A program made the translations under genes and the position numbers. 20,585 nucleotides of DNA from Candidatus Liptonbacteria bacterium. GTDB taxonomy: Bacteria; Patescibacteriota; Minisyncoccia; UBA6257; 2-01-FULL-56-20. The stretch lies in the NCBI GenBank assembly GCA_016212635.1, contig JACRFR010000065.1, forward strand, positions 1 to 20,585. The letters run 5' to 3'. A model generated the notes under the pieces. It searched no databases, was not told the DNA's origin, and saw nothing but the letters and a program-made list of their open reading frames with translations. Positions 19,520 to 20,585 of this stretch are shown one piece after another (position 1 is the first letter of the stretch; each line of letters opens with the position of its first letter).

Positions 19520-20585
19520 TTAGTCCGTTTCTGTCCCGGCAATCCGCCGCAGTAAACTTTCCAGTTCTTCCTGGGAATAGAAACTGATCGTGATCTTACC
19601 GCCGCCTCCGGCCGCGTAGATCTTGACCGGCGTACCAAGCTCCAGCGCCAGTTTCTCCTCGGCTTGTCGAATCTCCGGGGGCGGGTCGGCTGGGACGCGC
19701 TCGGCGGCGGACGCTTTCTGTGACACCTCCGCCCGGACGCGTAGTTCCCGGGTGGAAAGTTTGTTGGCAATCAGGTCTTGGAAGAGTCGCTCGCGAATCG
19801 CGGGATCGTCGACGGTCAGGAGCAACCGGCCGTGGCTCTCGGTGATCTCCCCGCGCTCGATCGCGTTCTGGACATTGCTTGGCAAGTCGAGCAAGCGCAG
19901 CGTGTTGGCGACTACTTCCCGGCTCTTGCCCAGACGCGTGGCGATCTCCCGCTGGGTCAACCGGAACTCATCCTGCAGTCGGGCAAAGGCGCGCGCCATC
20001 TCGATCGGGTTCAGGTCTTCCCGCTGTAGATTTTCGATCACCGCCAACTCCAGCTTTTCCCGGTCCAATTCCACGTTTCGGATGATGGCCGGCACGCGTT
20101 CCAAGCCCAGTATTTTAGCCGCCAGCCAGCGCCGTTCCCCGGCGATCAACTGATACTCCACCTCCGTCCCCGTAGGCACCTCCCGTACCACCTTACTTAC
20201 TACGAGCGGCTGCAGGATGCCAAACTCGCGGATGGAATTAGCCAGTTCGCGCAATCCCGTCTCGTCAAAATTGCGCCGGGGTTGCTGCGGATTGGGCACA
20301 ATCTGGTCCACCTCGATGTGAAAAACCGCACCTATCTCGTCGGGGGTTCCGCCCGGAGTCCGGCGCGGAACGGTGGGCGCAGGTCGCGCGATTGGTTGGG
20401 GTCGTGGAAAGGCAACGGGGGTCGCCGGGAAAGTTTCCGGTTCGGCCGGAGTAGGTTCCGGCTGTAGCCAAGGCGTCATAGTTGGCGCGGGTTCACCCCA
20501 ACCCTGCGGCAGTAGATGTTCGGACTCGTCCGTAGCTGGACTCGTGATATCGCTGGTTGCAACTTCTTCCGGAACGGCCGTCGAG
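19520..20585 (-). CDS. parB: Chromosome partitioning protein ParB (5' end outside window)
   Basis: ParB is a CTP-dependent clamp that loads at parS sites and works with ParA in chromosome segregation. Numbering from ATG 20479, the CTP-binding N-domain spans ~48-140 (VDQIVPNPQQPRRNF, ELANSIREFGILQPLVV, LIAGERRWLAAKILG), then ENLQREDLNPIEMA, a helix-turn-helix region (LTQREIATRLGKSREVVAN) with the following helices, and a C-terminal dimer domain with KITISFYSQEELESLLRRI. ATG 20479 gives 319 aa, but the frame stays open to the window edge with Pro/Glu-rich sequence. ParB proteins normally begin with a GLGRGL-type box, which is not seen, so the true start probably lies beyond 20585. No parA is in the window. 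Confidence 0.94.
   Translation of the reverse strand, partial: STAVPEEVATSDITSPATDESEHLLPQGWGEPAPTMTPWLQPEPTPAEPETFPATPVAFPRPQPIARPAPTVPRRTPGGTPDEIGAVFHIEVDQIVPNPQQPRRNFDETGLRELANSIREFGILQPLVVSKVVREVPTGTEVEYQLIAGERRWLAAKILGLERVPAIIRNVELDREKLELAVIENLQREDLNPIEMARAFARLQDEFRLTQREIATRLGKSREVVANTLRLLDLPSNVQNAIERGEITESHGRLLLTVDDPAIRERLFQDLIANKLSTRELRVRAEVSQKASAAERVPADPPPEIRQAEEKLALELGTPVKIYAAGGGGKITISFYSQEELESLLRRIAGTETD

Overview
The window looks like chromosome from a small-genome bacterium of the Candidate Phyla Radiation (Patescibacteria) type. This is an inference from several signs: start codons placed only 6-10 nt after a -10 promoter box with no Shine-Dalgarno (leaderless mRNAs), tRNA genes without an encoded CCA, a shortened Rel protein, type IV pilus genes beside dprA, a PemK-like toxin, and many short palindromic repeats. 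No marker here fixes the lineage.

Layout. 1-130 is the start of a type IV pilin (minus). 131-615 has no gene and holds two miniature inverted-repeat elements and a hairpin. 616-1455 is an RluA-family pseudouridine synthase (minus). 1708-2100 is a PemK/MazF-like toxin (plus), lying between two copies of a ~150-bp direct repeat. 2383-2504 is a 122-bp miniature element with 9-bp target duplications, inserted directly beside tRNA-Ile(GAU) (2514-2585, minus). 2855-3151 is the tail of a dead transposase, followed by a strong hairpin terminator. 3232-11810 is a minus-strand block of four genes: a 2070-residue protein made mostly of ~33 helical repeats of ~38 residues, a 105-aa unknown protein joined to it by an ATGA overlap, an alpha/beta hydrolase, and a 405-aa protein with a protein-kinase/SelO-like residue pattern. 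Tandem 75-bp repeats, a nested palindrome and tRNA-Val(GAC) (12166-12237, minus) follow. From 12324 the plus strand carries a PilO-like gene, a small membrane protein, dprA and topA. 16654-17226 has no intact gene; it holds a candidate structured RNA, a gene remnant and repeats. A hicB-hicA toxin-antitoxin pair (minus) diverges from rel (plus), and rel converges on parB (minus), which runs off the window end.

How it fits together. pilin, pilO and dprA point to type IV pilus-driven DNA uptake and recombination. topA, rel and parB are housekeeping genes (supercoiling, stringent response, chromosome partition). The block between the two tRNA genes is the accessory part: it looks lower in GC by eye, has a transposase relic at one edge and repeats at both, and encodes the giant solenoid protein and its three partners, which I cannot match to a named system.

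The most striking DNA-level feature is a heptanucleotide array (GCGAAGA or GCGAGGA units, usually arranged head-to-head with the complementary units). It is inserted in frame once in the pseudouridine synthase gene and three times in topA. Its period of 7 makes every reading frame spell the same stop-free heptapeptide, so it can sit inside genes without breaking them.
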